Assembly (NCBI GenBank): GCA_004151065.3
Contig: NWUY0300050869.1
Location: 6,811 to 19,720 of the forward strand
Direction of reading: 5' to 3'
Origin: Larix sibirica
Lineage: Eukaryota; Streptophyta; Pinopsida; Pinales; Pinaceae
DNA: 12,910 nucleotides
This document shows, in pieces, positions 1 through 10,190 of the stretch (position 1 is the first letter of the stretch; each line of letters begins with the position of its first letter). The notes beneath the pieces are model-generated. The model saw only the letters and a program-made list of their open reading frames with translations, was not told where the DNA came from and made no database searches. The position numbers were made by a program, and so were the translations under genes.

Positions 1-674
1 TATTGGTGTAGATCGTATGCTTTTACGTATGGTTTGTGTATTTTGAGTCTTTCATCGAGAAAGAGGATGCGTCAAAAGCTCAACTGCGTGAGGAATTCTT
101 TTGCCAGCACTGGAATAGCATTTAAATCGAACGCGGTTTTCAGTTATGGCTATGTTTCGGTGCTTTTTTCTTGTGTAGACAGAAAGTTTCCTCTCTTTGG
201 TGCATACCAAGCGAAGCGCTGCTATTCGACGGTTTTATGAACTGTTATTGTGCTGAACACCGGAAGCTTTACGTGTCAGATGCTCAATGATGATAAAAAT
301 GGTTTATTCGAGTAAAGCTTGAAGCAGTTTGGCAGTTGGACGCGTGAAGGAGCCTTTCTCCGTTAGATTTTTCTTCAAATTCTCCGTTCTGAATGGGGCA
401 GAAGTCCCTTACAGGTTAAATTTGTCATTTGGCCGTAGGCTTTGATTTATTTCAATTTTCCCTCGTGATATCTTATTTATGATAATAAGACACTGAATGC
501 GTCTCTTCTCGCAACGTGGATACAAATTTGTGATCTGGAAGGAGAATCCTGGCTAGCGAGTTTGGTATTTTCATAAATATTGCCATGAATCGATGCAGAT
601 ACATCGTCGTTTTCCTATTTGAGCTTCCGAGGTCCAAATGTGGCTGGGAGCTCCAGATGCAGTCTCTGTAGGAC
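1..674 (+). other. 5' flank / leader of the ARGOS-like gene
   Basis: This stretch lies directly upstream of the only convincing gene. An in-frame TAG at 669-671 stops the reading frame two codons before the ATG at 675, so the protein cannot extend further upstream in this unspliced frame. The sequence contains several upstream ATGs and a 68-codon frame at 34-240 that resembles no family I know. A pyrimidine-poor TGCAG at 658-662 and a CAG/GTTAA at about 412-418 could be splice sites of a leader intron, which relatives of this gene can have, but neither is strong. I could not identify a clear TATA box or hormone-response element, so the transcription start is unknown. Confidence 0.4.
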
Positions 675-962
675 ATGATGAATGGTGTTCGCCATGGTTC
701 ATTTGTGGAGGTGCCGAGAGGATACAGGAAAGGCGAAGAACGGGCAAATAAGCGTTCTTATATCGCCGACTACTTCAGTATCGAATCTTTATTGGTGCTG
801 TTTTGCCTCACGGCTTCACTGCTTGTTCTTCCTTTGATATTGCCTCCGCTGCCTCCTCCTCCTCTGCTGCTGTTGCTTCTTCCTATTGGAATACTTGTTG
901 TGCTGATGATATTGGCTCTGATGCCTGCGCATATCACGAATGTAGTGGTTTCTTCTGTCTGA
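675..962 (+). CDS. ARGOS / ORGAN SIZE RELATED (OSR) family protein
   Basis: This is a complete 95-residue protein of the plant ARGOS/ARL/OSR family. Those are small endoplasmic-reticulum membrane proteins that promote organ growth; in Arabidopsis some members also dampen ethylene signalling. The hallmark OSR domain spans about residues 33-84. It comprises YFSIESLLVLFCLTASLL, a first hydrophobic helix (about 39-56), the proline turn PPLPPPP (57-63), a second hydrophobic helix (64-83) and the ending ALMP (81-84). The N-terminal 32 residues are polar and basic and the C-terminal tail is short, as is usual for this intron-less CDS. The length is near that of family members (about 100-135 residues). 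The start is ATGATG at 675/678, fixed by the in-frame TAG at 669. No disabling change is seen, so the gene is probably functional. Which paralogue it matches (auxin-, brassinosteroid- or ethylene-responsive) cannot be told from sequence alone. Confidence 0.9.
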   Translation: MMNGVRHGSFVEVPRGYRKGEERANKRSYIADYFSIESLLVLFCLTASLLVLPLILPPLPPPPLLLLLLPIGILVVLMILALMPAHITNVVVSSV

Positions 963-2199
963 CCATCTTTCCTCATTGGAAAAAAGTGTGAATTGAAGAT
1001 GACGGGGTTTCGATGACTACATTTGAGATCGAGCCCTCATCTTTAAGGCCAGAGACCTCTCCCAGTCTCCCTATACGAGGTAATCACAAAGTTGCTCGTT
1101 GATTTAATATAAATTTCTGCGTAGAGATGATATTTATTTGCCTTATTGTGCACAACTGTTTGAATATTGTTTTCTGTATTCTATTCAACTCTTGATCGAG
1201 GGTAAATAATTAGATTTAGAGGGATAGTCCATAGGTGCTGCCCTGAATCTATTATTCTGCTTTACCTATTTTGTTTCTCGTAGATTTTCAAGGTCGATGT
1301 TTGTTTCTTCATAATGAAGGGTAAAACATTTTCTGCTGCTTGACAGATATCTTGTCCAAAAAAATGGAAATCTGGATTATAAAACAAGCTATCAAGATGG
1401 CGTGGGAATTGTGCGCCTGAACAGTCAAGTATTGTGGAAAGGTTTTGTTCCCTGATAAATGAATTCCAGATCAGAGGCCTCAGCTTCTGACTTTAAATCC
1501 TCAGAAATTTTGGCAGATTATTAACAGTATTGCCTAAACAAAGTTGTTTCCTCTGGTGATAAACTTTACAGTAATTTGACTGTTCAGCTTGTAAGCAGCA
1601 TAGCTTTCATTTTGTGCTGTTTTTCTTTTTCCTAATTTAAGGTCACAGCCTAGCCAGATGCCAAATTGACACATCAACCCCCTTGTACTAGGACAAGGAA
1701 GCTGTACCCAGCGTTTGACTGCTTAAGTGTGTATATCTTATCCCCTTCCAAATTTGAACCTGTGATATGAAGAAACACATTCTAACTGTTAATAAAAACT
1801 TGTCTTCAATGACAAAAATGAAATCCAGCTAATGGGTGTAGGCCCTAGGGACATGCACTTGCACAGATGAAGATTTTCTCGAGTCGATCCGGATGGAACT
1901 AGGGCTATTGAGAGATGCAACAGAAGATCTCTTGAGCTAAGACCAAACATATATGGCAATCATGTGCCAGATACAAAATCTAGCAGACTCCGTAGCAAAA
2001 GGGCAAGTAAAATATGCTTGCTTCTCGATTGTTTATTAGTCTTTGACTGCTTATTTTGTCGATCATTTTGCATTGTTGCTAGTCTGTTGTCTTATTTATT
2101 TATAATGACTAGGGAAATTTGGAGGCAAAACACGTATGTGTTTGGAAAACGTTGCTAGTTTGAGAAGCAAGTCTTGATGAAAGCAATTACAACTGCACC
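963..2199. other. 3' flank of the ARGOS-like gene, no second gene seen
   Basis: The first part is presumably 3' untranslated sequence. A canonical AATAAA occurs at 1791-1796, about 830 bases after the stop codon, and is the best polyadenylation signal on this strand nearby. A GAG/GTAATC at about 1077-1085 could be a 5' splice site in the UTR, which is speculative. The rest contains only short frames with no recognisable protein family, no obvious repeats and no RNA gene. Confidence 0.35.
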
Positions 2200-2298
2200 A
2201 ATGCTTAGAGAGCATTCCCAATTTGTAAACCAAGCCTGGTGAAAACTACAAATGCTCAGAGAACATACTCAATTTGTAAACCAAGCCTGGTGAAAACT
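2200..2298. repeat. Two-copy tandem repeat, 51-bp period
   Basis: Two adjacent copies start at 2200 and 2251. The second half of each copy, from CAATTTGTAAACC to GGTGAAAACT, is identical. The first halves differ at a few positions (AATGCTTAGAGAGCATT against AATGCTCAGAGAACATA). It looks like a simple local duplication in non-coding DNA. Confidence 0.9.
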
Positions 2299-2373
2299 TT
2301 CCTTCCAGTTAGCTATAATATATCTTGGCACTTTATTTCCTTTCTTGGTTGAATCTGTCATAATGTTTGTTCT

Positions 2374-2429
2374 GGCATCCAGAGTATTAATGTATATATT
2401 AGCGTCCTGGGTATTGATGTGTGTATTAA
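2374..2429. repeat. Two-copy short tandem repeat, 28-bp period
   Basis: GGCATCCAGAGTATTAATG at 2374 is followed by GCGTCCTGGGTATTGATG at 2402, each leading into a TGTATATTA-type tail. The copies differ at several bases, which suggests an old duplication. Confidence 0.55.
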
Positions 2430-3225
2430 AGTCAAATTTTAACGAGATCATCCATATAATTTAATGTTACACATACAATGTTGACCTAAATACAAGTTTA
2501 ACTATACTAATATTGCCTTTGATTAATATGCTTAACTTCAAAATAAGGTGATTTTCTTTACACAAGATTATCACCAAAGACAGAACATGACTAGTTATGG
2601 ATGCTGTAAAGGTTGTAAAGGTTGTTTGGTTTGCTACTGTTTGGTACCCATTGCTAGTACCATGAGCTTGTTGCGTAAAAACTGAAAGCCAAAATCTAAG
2701 CCTATGAAGTCAAGAACAAAATTATAGGAAGAACATTTATCTTGGGTTTTGAAATGAACTCTTACTCTGTGAATTTGCATATTTGTATTTTTGGTGGTGT
2801 CACATATTTGAGAAAGATAATGGTTACGGAGATTTCCTTCGCTTTTTACTCAAAAATTATTTTTACTCGGAAATTTCTATGTGAGGAAACTTCACTCTAT
2901 TGGTTTTTTAAAAGATCACTAGTATTAGCAATCCAAGGGAAAATTCTCTCTTGCTTTCTAGAATCCATATACGATCAACTTTGAAGGACCTTCTTTCTTC
3001 TTCTTTTGATATATTATCATGTTATTCATCTAGAAGCGACCAAGGAAGGGTACACATCTTTCCAACGATCCTTTACGAGGAAAGAATATTAAAACTGAAA
3101 AGCTTAGTTTTTAAGATTCATACAAAGAGTGCTTACTTAAAAGTAAGGTTCCAATTTATCTCGGGCTTTTTCTAACCGCGTTCTACTTTACTTCAGTCCC
3201 ATGAGTGAATTAGAGATCACAGAGT
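2430..3225. other. Non-coding stretch, origin not recognised
   Basis: This stretch is moderately AT-rich with no family I can name. Two plus-strand open frames, 2742-2984 and 2951-3175, overlap in different phases and together stay open for about 430 bases. Their translations (including SLYWFFKRSLVLAIQGKIL) have no motif I recognise. They could be chance, or a frameshifted relic of a protein. A small inverted repeat GGTAC/GTACC lies at about 2643-2662. Confidence 0.3.
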
Positions 3226-3299
3226 CAATATTGATGTTTGGAACAAGTCACTCTTTAATAATCTCTCCGGGGGTAATATTTTGATGTTGGAAGAAGTCA
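3226..3299. repeat. Two imperfect copies of a 25-bp motif, about 48 bp apart
   Basis: CAATATTGATGTTTGGAAC followed by AAGTCA at 3226-3250 recurs as TAATATTTTGATGTTGGAAG followed by AAGTCA at 3274-3299. The match is imperfect and local, most simply an old tandem duplication. Confidence 0.5.
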
Positions 3300-3643
3300 A
3301 TTTACAGAAAGAATTCCTGATTTCTAATGACAATCAGTTCCTTCGAAACTTAGCCTCCTGCCTGTATCGTTTGAAACATCTGGAATTCTCAAAACTTGTG
3401 CTCATCTCTTTCCTTTTACAACAAAGGGGATGAGTTTATATGCCATCCAAAGGAGAACAAAATGCAGCACTCTAAAGTACAATCCTCTTTCTTGGTTGGC
3501 GTTTGGCCTATTTGTTGTTGCATTTTCAAGTGAGCTTTGTCTTCTTGCACCAGGTAAAAACATGTGACCTTGCATTCCAAGGATATAAGGCAATTCATGT
3601 TATTTCCCTTCCGTTCCAAACCTCCTGTTTCTTTTTGATGGCT
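3300..3643. other. Non-coding stretch, nothing recognised
   Basis: No conserved protein motif, RNA gene or repeat is visible here. Two overlapping minus-strand frames of 63 and 67 codons cover part of it. They have no recognisable family and look like chance open frames. Confidence 0.3.
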
Positions 3644-3659
3644 TGATAGCTCGCTATCA
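3644..3659. repeat. Perfect 7-bp hairpin palindrome
   Basis: TGATAGC, two bases, then GCTATCA form a perfect inverted repeat. Half of it (GCTATCAG) recurs at 3703, at the start of the neighbouring tandem repeat, so the two may share an origin. Confidence 0.6.
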
Positions 3660-3706
3660 GGGAGTGTGTGAAATAAAATTCATAAATTATGTATTTAATA
3701 ACGCTA

Positions 3707-3760
3707 TCAGAGAGGACATCTTCAGACAGTATATTCAGGGAGGACATCTTAAGAGAGTAT
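3707..3760. repeat. Two-copy tandem repeat, 28-bp period
   Basis: Two 26-base copies start at 3707 and 3735. Each reads TCAG, then AGAGGACATCTT or GGAGGACATCTT, and ends AGTAT. A partial third match, TCAGGGAG, occurs at 3657. Confidence 0.75.
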
Positions 3761-5537
3761 GGTGACTAGTCAGGTTACCTCAGTCAACCCATTGGGAGTT
3801 AAATCCCAAGATGGTCTTCTATGAAGAGCGCTTCATTGAGTGGATGGACGGCTTTATTGTTTGACCCCGTTACATGCTTAGTCACTGGATGCATGATCTC
3901 AGGATCCTCTTGGGCAGTTTCAGGTGGGTATTCATCTGCTTCTGTTCTGGAAACCTCTTTCCTGCCATTTCCCATTTCCGGTTTATGTTACTTGCGGACA
4001 CAGGTATTTACTAGAATATTGGTTCTTTTTTTCTTCAGGAACGTTTCTAGCACGATCTTCCATGATTGTTAATAGAAAAATGGCTCTATATATCTTTTTG
4101 AGTATCTATCTATCAGCCTTCCATTATTTTTATTTCTTATAGGGCTAGATTTCTGACGATTTTATTTTATGGGTGCATTCATGCTTTATGATGTTGGGAT
4201 AATGCATTAATGGTGTATAGAAAGACTTTTAATCATATAATCTAATTTTTCAACTATTAACCTATTCTGCTATTTTGCAGCAGATTTGGAAAAAGTAGGA
4301 ACGTGTTTTAATCCGAGACATTGGCAAGAACCTCATTTCTGGTGTGACTACTGGTTAAACAAAGCCTTTTTCATACCACAGTGCATGAACAAAATGGGAT
4401 CTGACAAATCTCCAGGGTCAAGATAAAAGAGGCCTGCAGGATCACGAACATATGTTCCATGTCACTGTGGACAAGCATTTTTTTGGAGGTTGTGATTCTA
4501 GAAGGATGTAATGTCTTCCAGCATATGAAGCATTGGGTTTTGACTAAGGCTGCCTTTTGACCTATTATGAAACCAGTAGGATGCAGTTACAAAGAATAAT
4601 TCTTCGCGGATGTTTACTATTTTCAGCTGTATGCTAGGATGGAGACACTGTTCAGGAACTTGGGGAATCTCAAACAGAATTTATCTTGGTAGAGCTTCAC
4701 CAAGATCTTTCTTCGGGTGTGAACCTGTTTTGTTTGTTTTGTACAGCCTAGTATTGAATATGCTTCCAAGCAAAAATGATGATATAAACAGCAGTTATTA
4801 TCTACCATGCCCGCACGTTTTCTGTACAGGATTGATAAAAGGGACAACCATCACAGGCATTTCTGTATAAAATCATTTGCATTCTGCAAAGCAACCTTGC
4901 AGGAATTGACATTCTACACTGCAGCCCATCTTTTTCACTTTTTTGACAATGAGGACTTCCAATAGGAAAATACAGTTCTTGCAAAGAGAAGCAATGAGCA
5001 TTTGCAGAAGGTATTCCAAGTTCAATAGAACTAGCTCTCTTGTCTTAGAATATGGTTTGTCCAAGTTTCTTAATGGTGGTTCTGGCTGTGTTCTGATTCT
5101 ATGTGAATGTACTAAAACATTGCCGTATAGAACTCCAATTGCTACTCAGGCGAATCCTATTCTTAACTTGGGAAAATGTATCAGAATAGGTGCTTGAATA
5201 TTCTCTTAGGCATTGTTTAATACATTCTTTACCTTAAATCCACTGCCAAGCCAGCCATATTTTAGGAATGAAACTGTTTGGCAGTAGTATGAAACATTTA
5301 AGAAGCATGTGATACTTCTTTAGTTGGTGGTTGAGTTTTGAAATTTGTGAGGTCCAAATATCTATTACAGATACAATACTTTGAAATTTTTACATAAAAA
5401 CATTACCATGCAAAAGTGGTATATGCATTATCTTCAGCAAAATTCATTTCATATTTCCTCTATGGAAATCATTTGAGTTATCCAAGTGTGTGCTTTAATG
5501 TTGGGAGGTGCTCTAAACTGCGAATGGATTCTTTGAT
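3761..5537. other. Long non-coding stretch, no gene recognised
   Basis: This stretch holds only short, mutually overlapping open frames on both strands (for example 3821-4072, 4610-4870, 4943-5197), none with a family motif. A pyrimidine-rich tract ending TTTTGCAG at 4274-4281 resembles a plant 3' splice site, so a transcript could cross here, but no matching coding exon was found. No transposon ends, satellite units or RNA genes were seen. Confidence 0.3.
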
Positions 5538-5750
5538 GGTGTATTTTCGCTGTCTTTTACTAACCAGAACAAGTTCATCTTATTGTGATGATATTGATTA
5601 ATGATACAGTAAATTGAGGATTGCAAGAAAACATCCCTACAGTTATGGGTGTACTTTTGGTCTATCTTTTACGAACCAAAACAAGTTCACCTTGTTGTGG
5701 TGATATTGACTATTAATACATCAGATTGAAGATTGCAAGAAAACATCGCC
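5538..5750. repeat. Two-copy tandem repeat, 110-bp period
   Basis: Copies start at 5538 and 5648. Shared blocks in order are GGTGTA, TCTTTTAC, AACCA, AACAAGTTCA, TTGTG, TGATATTGA and ATTGCAAGAAAACATC. The two copies are close to 80-85% alike by eye, with small indels. No coding frame runs through both. Confidence 0.85.
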
Positions 5751-6275
5751 CGCAACAAAAAAATGCTAAAAAATTAACCATTTAGTTGTTTTCATAGTGA
5801 CTTGTGCTTCTTGGAGCAAGGGTGTTATGCTTGCATAGAAAGGGTACTTATAAACTTGAAAGTTGTCAAGATTGCCTTAACCAAATTGTCAATGTTGTGG
5901 ATGATGTCAAAATATTCTCTGGGGCTCAACCTTTTCTTCATGCATCATATTAACAACTTGGATATGTAGAGCTTTTGGACAAATATGTGTTGGAGCTCAT
6001 GGTGCTTTTATTGCAATCTTGCTATAGCAAATGATTGAATCCCCACATACGCAAAACCCTATCCTCATCAAGATCAAGTGGATCATTCCTGTGAGCAATA
6101 TATAGGTTTCACCAATCATAGATATATCCTCTTAGTGCATGATCATCACCTATTGCATCCATTTCATCTTCATATGGTTAAATTTACTATTTATAGGAAC
6201 ATTGTATTTTTTGTCTTCATATTGAACATTGTAACCATCTTGTTTGTCCACATATGGTGGTGCTTATCTATGATA
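5751..6275. other. Non-coding stretch before the repeat block
   Basis: AT-rich sequence without recognisable genes. The 68-codon frame at 6078-6284 is rich in His, Phe and Ile and has no known motif. It leads into the duplicated and satellite-like sequence that begins at about 6276. Confidence 0.3.
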
Positions 6276-6360
6276 TTCTTTTAATGGGTAATTCCAGCAT
6301 TTCAAAATTACATATATTGTTCTTTCAATGGGTAACTCCAACAACTCAAAATTACATCTT
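6276..6360. repeat. Two-copy tandem repeat, 44-bp period
   Basis: TTCTTTTAATGGGTAATTCC at 6276 and TTCTTTCAATGGGTAACTCC at 6320 begin two copies that both continue to CAAAATTACAT. It sits directly before the roughly 179-bp array and marks the edge of the repeat-rich half of the window. Confidence 0.8.
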
Positions 6361-6368
6361 AGGCTTGA

Positions 6369-7830
6369 AGCCATGGAAGCATCTTTTAGGGCCCCATTAT
6401 AGGCTAGGAGCCTTAGAAGCATCTTCTAGGGCCCACAACCCTAGTTTTCATCCAAGAACCATGGACAAGACCATGACACCCATATTTAGTGTGCAAAACC
6501 ACACTTGCGTGCCATAGATTTCCTATACATGACATGTGATGTTGCATGGAACCCCATGCATAGCCCATGAGCCCTAGAGAAGTATCTTCTAGGGCCTAAG
6601 AATATGGTTTTTGTCTCTAGACCATAGGAAAGTCCTTGTATTCCCCTTGTAGACCAAAGATTCCCTTTTTAGGGCATGTATGGTGGTTTGGTGTCCCATT
6701 TATGGTGCCATAAGCCGTTGAAGCAACTATTTGGGCCTAAGTGCATGTCTTTCCACCGCAAACCATGGATTAGGCCCCAAGATCCATACCTAGTGCCAAA
6801 AACCTTGTATAGTGCCAATATATGAGATGTAGCCCAAATATTCATTATGTAGGGAATGTGGCAATTTTGGGCCCCAAGCATGGCCCATGAGCCTTAGAAG
6901 CAAGTGTTAGGACCGACATCACTCTACCGTAGCACAAAAATGGCATGGACACCAAGACCCTTCCCTTGTGTTCTAGGCTTTGAAACAATGGTCATTTCCT
7001 ACTTGTAGGTCAAAGATTACCCTCTAGAGGGCAAGTATGATGGTTTAGGACCTTGTGCATGGCCCATGAGCTCTACACACATCATTTAGGGCCTAAGGCC
7101 CTAGTTTTTATTTCTTCAACCATGGTTTGGGTCACAATAACCGTGATTTTGTTTGCGAATCCTTGGAATGATGCCCATATACAATTGATAACCCAAAGAT
7201 CCCTCGATGGGGAATGTGTGGTAGTTTGGGGGTGTGCATGGTCCATAAGTCCAATAAGTATTATTTAGGTCCTAAGGCATTGGCTTTTATCTTAGACCAT
7301 AGTCAAAATCATGAGACATCCCCAATAATTCCCTTATCCTCAAAATAATGTTGATATCCTACTAATAGGCCAAAGATTCTCTCTATATGGTATGTGTGGT
7401 TGTTTGGAGCCTTGTGCATGGCCCGTGGTACCCAGAAGCATATTTTAGGGCCTAAGACCCTAATTGTCCTCCCCATATAAGACCTATGGCATGTGCCACT
7501 ATTTTTCACATGCGGATCATGGCCTATACCCAAAGGGTCGTTTGTAGTGTGCAAAATCTTAATTTGGTGCCCAAATCCCCCCATTAGGTCAAAAATTCAT
7601 TCTTTGAGGTTTTTGTGGTGGTTCAACACCTTGTGAATGTCCCTTGATACCTAGAGAAGAATATGTTAGGGCCTACCACAACTTGAGCAACGAGGCCCTT
7701 CCCTATTATGCCAAGCATTGAAATGACCCTTAGATTCCCTTGTAGAACCAATGTGGTGGATTGGGCCCTATGCATAGCCCATGAGCTATGGAAGCCACTA
7801 ATAGGACCTAAAGGGCATACCATGGCCACA
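6369..7830. repeat. Degenerate satellite-like tandem array, unit about 179 bp
   Basis: About eight or nine eroded units share the same ordered blocks: TAGGGCCTAAG, an ACCATGG-like block, CTTGTAGACCAAAGATT, a block like GGGCATGTATGGTGGTTTG, and CATGGCCCATGAGC with TAGAAGCA. The AGGGCC-type anchor occurs at about 6388, 6428, 6591, 6732, 6909, 7088, 7267, 7447, 7668 and 7803. The central spacings are 177, 179, 179 and 180. The CCAAAG-type anchor at 6654, 6833, 7010, 7193, 7370 and 7589 gives 179, 177, 183, 177 and 219. The left end has a shorter internal duplication of 40 bp (6369-6444). Units are strongly diverged, so the array is old. Open frames inside it are incidental. It could be a relic satellite or tandem repeats inside a larger transposon. 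Confidence 0.85.
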
Positions 7831-8869
7831 TACCAAGAGAAAATGTCAATGATCTCTAAATAATATTTTTCCTATGGTCTTTTAAATATATAGAATATAA
7901 ATATAGTGTGTGTGTTAATAATGTTTGCACATTTTGTATTTGAGTGAAGGGACTATAGTTGAGTGGATTTCTATCCATTTAACATAATTCATGCAGATAT
8001 GTGCTAGAATGTGGGTGCATTAGTGTGATACAAAAAAAGAGGCACAAGACACCGCCATTTCATAGTAAAAAAATTAGAAAACTATCACAACATAAGATAA
8101 AAATTGCGAAGATTACATATTCCCTCAAGTTCTAATTGCTTATTACCCATGAAGTTAATATGGGGAATACACACAATCAAGCAACATAATATGTAAGGAA
8201 ACAATAGCCTTTTGAAAAAATAGAAGAAAACACAACATACATAAAGGTATTGATGGAAAACAATTGGCAACATGAAACACTTTGATTCCAATCTCAATAG
8301 ATACTATGGTAATTCATACCCCCTCATGATAGGCAAATCATAGATATTCAATAGAGGGATTTTCTATTCCTACCCATACAAATTGTAGGCATTCAACAAC
8401 AACCATTTCAATTTTGACAAAAAATTGATCTACAACACTTTCCAAGCCCTCAATACATCTGACAAAAAGTCGACCTCCAATGATGTAATAGCAACGATAA
8501 TTGATGATCATGAGTAAATGACACATATTGATTCAAGATTTGTTGGAAGTAGATTACACATGATGAAATTAACTATGATGCTAGGTTTGTAGCATGCTAT
8601 GGTAAGGTCAGTGTGTTTTTTTAGTATCTTGTAGAACTTTTAAATGTCCTTGAGGTGTAAGCACATGTTGAACTGTAAAATGTTCACTATGTGTGGCCTC
8701 TAGTTGAAGGTGTCGAGACTACATATAAGATCTATTAGTGCTCTAATGAAGTATTTCAACCATCTAGCAAATGGATACTATACCTCAGTGAATTGTTGCA
8801 ACCTCATGATGAAGTGCTCGAAACTTTGGGTGCAATTGTCTTACCTCCATTTACCCAAGTTCATTGGAG
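7831..8869. other. AT-rich non-coding stretch, nothing recognised
   Basis: Sequence between the satellite-like array and the 88-bp repeat. Short frames at 8085-8297 (-), 8338-8526 (-) and 8704-8892 (+) show no known motif. It may be eroded transposon DNA, but I found no LTR ends, primer-binding site or reverse-transcriptase signature to support that. Confidence 0.3.
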
Positions 8870-9045
8870 AACTACTAGACACATTAAAGTGATAAAAGTG
8901 CCTTGTCTTCATTTCAATGTACAATACTCGAAGGAATTGCTTGTCATCATTCTTTCCAACTACTAGACACATTAAAGTGATAAAAGTGCCTTGTCTTCAC
9001 TTCAAGGTACAATACTCGAATGAATTGCTTGTCATCATTCTTTCC
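8870..9045. repeat. Near-perfect tandem duplication, 88 bp x2
   Basis: Copies at 8870-8957 and 8958-9045 differ at only three positions. Both begin AACTACTAGACACATTAAAG and end CATCATTCTTTCC. The first bases of a third copy (AACTATTA) follow at 9046. The high identity makes this one of the most recent duplications in the window. Confidence 0.97.
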
Positions 9046-9232
9046 AACTATTAAGTATTATTTTGAACCAAAATTGATGTTAAATTTCATTTGTTTTATA
9101 TTTATTAAAACCCTAACAATTTCGCAGATGCATAGGAATATGTTTGTAATTAAATAATAAAAAATACAAAAACAATTAATCATAAGTTAGAGGTATCATA
9201 GATGCTTTTATATCAATCGGTGAGAATACTCA

Positions 9233-9385
9233 TTTAAAACACTGTAATGTGGCTCACCATATATTGACACAATCAATTGCACATTTAAAACATTGTAATG
9301 TGGCTCACCATATATTCACACAACCAAATGCAGGTTTAAAACATTGTAATGTGGCTCACCATATATTGACACAACCAATTGTATA
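9233..9385. repeat. Three-copy tandem repeat, 51-bp period
   Basis: Units start at 9233, 9284 and 9335. Each contains TTTAAAACA, TGTAATGTGGCTCACCATA and TATT, then ACACAA and CAATTG or a variant of it. Units differ at only a few bases each. There is no spacer diversity, so this is a plain minisatellite and not a CRISPR array. Confidence 0.97.
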
Positions 9386-9590
9386 TGACTAGAAGCAAAT
9401 ATTGTTTGCTTAGGTCAATAGGTCAACTTGTTAAACTAAATGTGAAAATTGATTATATTTAGAATTATTCTATTAGAAGAGACAATCTTGAGGTAACATG
9501 CCAAATATTCTTTTGAGTATTTTGTGGTAGGCTGCCAATTTTACACATGAAGTGAATTGAAGCCAAGAAGTGGTTAGTGTAATCATTAAG

Positions 9591-9719
9591 AATGATAACC
9601 CAAAAAAAATACTATAATCGAAATGTTTGTCTAGCTACAAAAACCATGAATCATTATGGAATAATAACCCAAAGACCATACTATAATCAAAATGTTTGTA
9701 TAGCTCCAAAAACCATGAA
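9591..9719. repeat. Two-copy repeat, 69-bp period
   Basis: A 60-base block at 9591-9650 recurs at 9660-9719 after a 9-base spacer. Shared pieces are ATAACCCAAA, ATACTATAATC, AAATGTTTGT, TAGCT and CAAAAACCATGAA. The copies are roughly 87% alike by eye. Confidence 0.9.
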
Positions 9720-10190
9720 CCCTACATTAAATAGTGCATTGCATGACACAAGTTAAACTTTATATACTATAATAAACATTTGTAATACATGTTATTTTAG
9801 ATAACATATAAATTATTCAAATACATTCTTAAAAAAATATGTTTATTCCTAACTATTTTTTAACACAAGTAATGGGAATATCTCAACCATATAGATGATA
9901 TAGATAATCTACTTAAATGGATGATATGTATTATTGATTTCAAATCAATTAACATTTTTTTTAATATATAAGTTGGTGGGTAATTTATTCTTTATTTTTG
10001 GATGAGTTGTTTGTTTATAAAGTGATGTCACTCTTTAGTAGTAGGCGTGTGTCTTGTTATTTTCAAAGAATTTTAAAATAAAAATTTCAACAATCACCTT
10101 TTGTTTGCCAAAGTTGAAAATAGTATCTTATAGTATCTTAGGCACACGAAGGCATAAAGGGAAATCAAGTGTGTTTATAAAACAACAACA
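9720..10190. other. Very AT-rich stretch, no gene
   Basis: Runs of A and T and near-repeats of AGATGATAT-type words (about 9893-9930) dominate. A direct 11-bp duplication TAGTATCTTA occurs at about 10121-10141. No coding, RNA or transposon signature is visible. Confidence 0.35.

Noticed and set aside
34-240. 68-codon frame upstream of the ARGOS-like gene
   Set aside because: No family motif. At most it could be an upstream frame in the leader, and the transcription start is unknown.
770-976. 68-codon minus-strand frame with a Gly/Ser run
   Set aside because: It is the antisense of the Pro/Leu-rich part of the ARGOS-like CDS.
803-991. 62-codon plus-strand frame inside the ARGOS-like gene
   Set aside because: It overlaps the OSR-domain CDS in another phase and has a Ser/Ala-rich composition explained by the Leu/Pro codons of the real frame.
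4623-5197. Cluster of overlapping 60-86 codon frames on both strands
   Set aside because: Open on both strands by chance, with no conserved motif or consistent codon pattern.
6669-7829. Several 68-91 codon frames within the satellite-like array
   Set aside because: They follow the repeat blocks (GGCCCATGAGC and similar) and break at each unit, so they are by-products of the repeat.
9104-9118. Telomere-like CCCTAA word
   Set aside because: There is a single copy only; plant telomeric tracts need tandem CCCTAAA repeats.
9233-9385. CRISPR-like regular repeats
   Set aside because: The whole 51-bp unit repeats without unique spacers, and the context is plant nuclear DNA.
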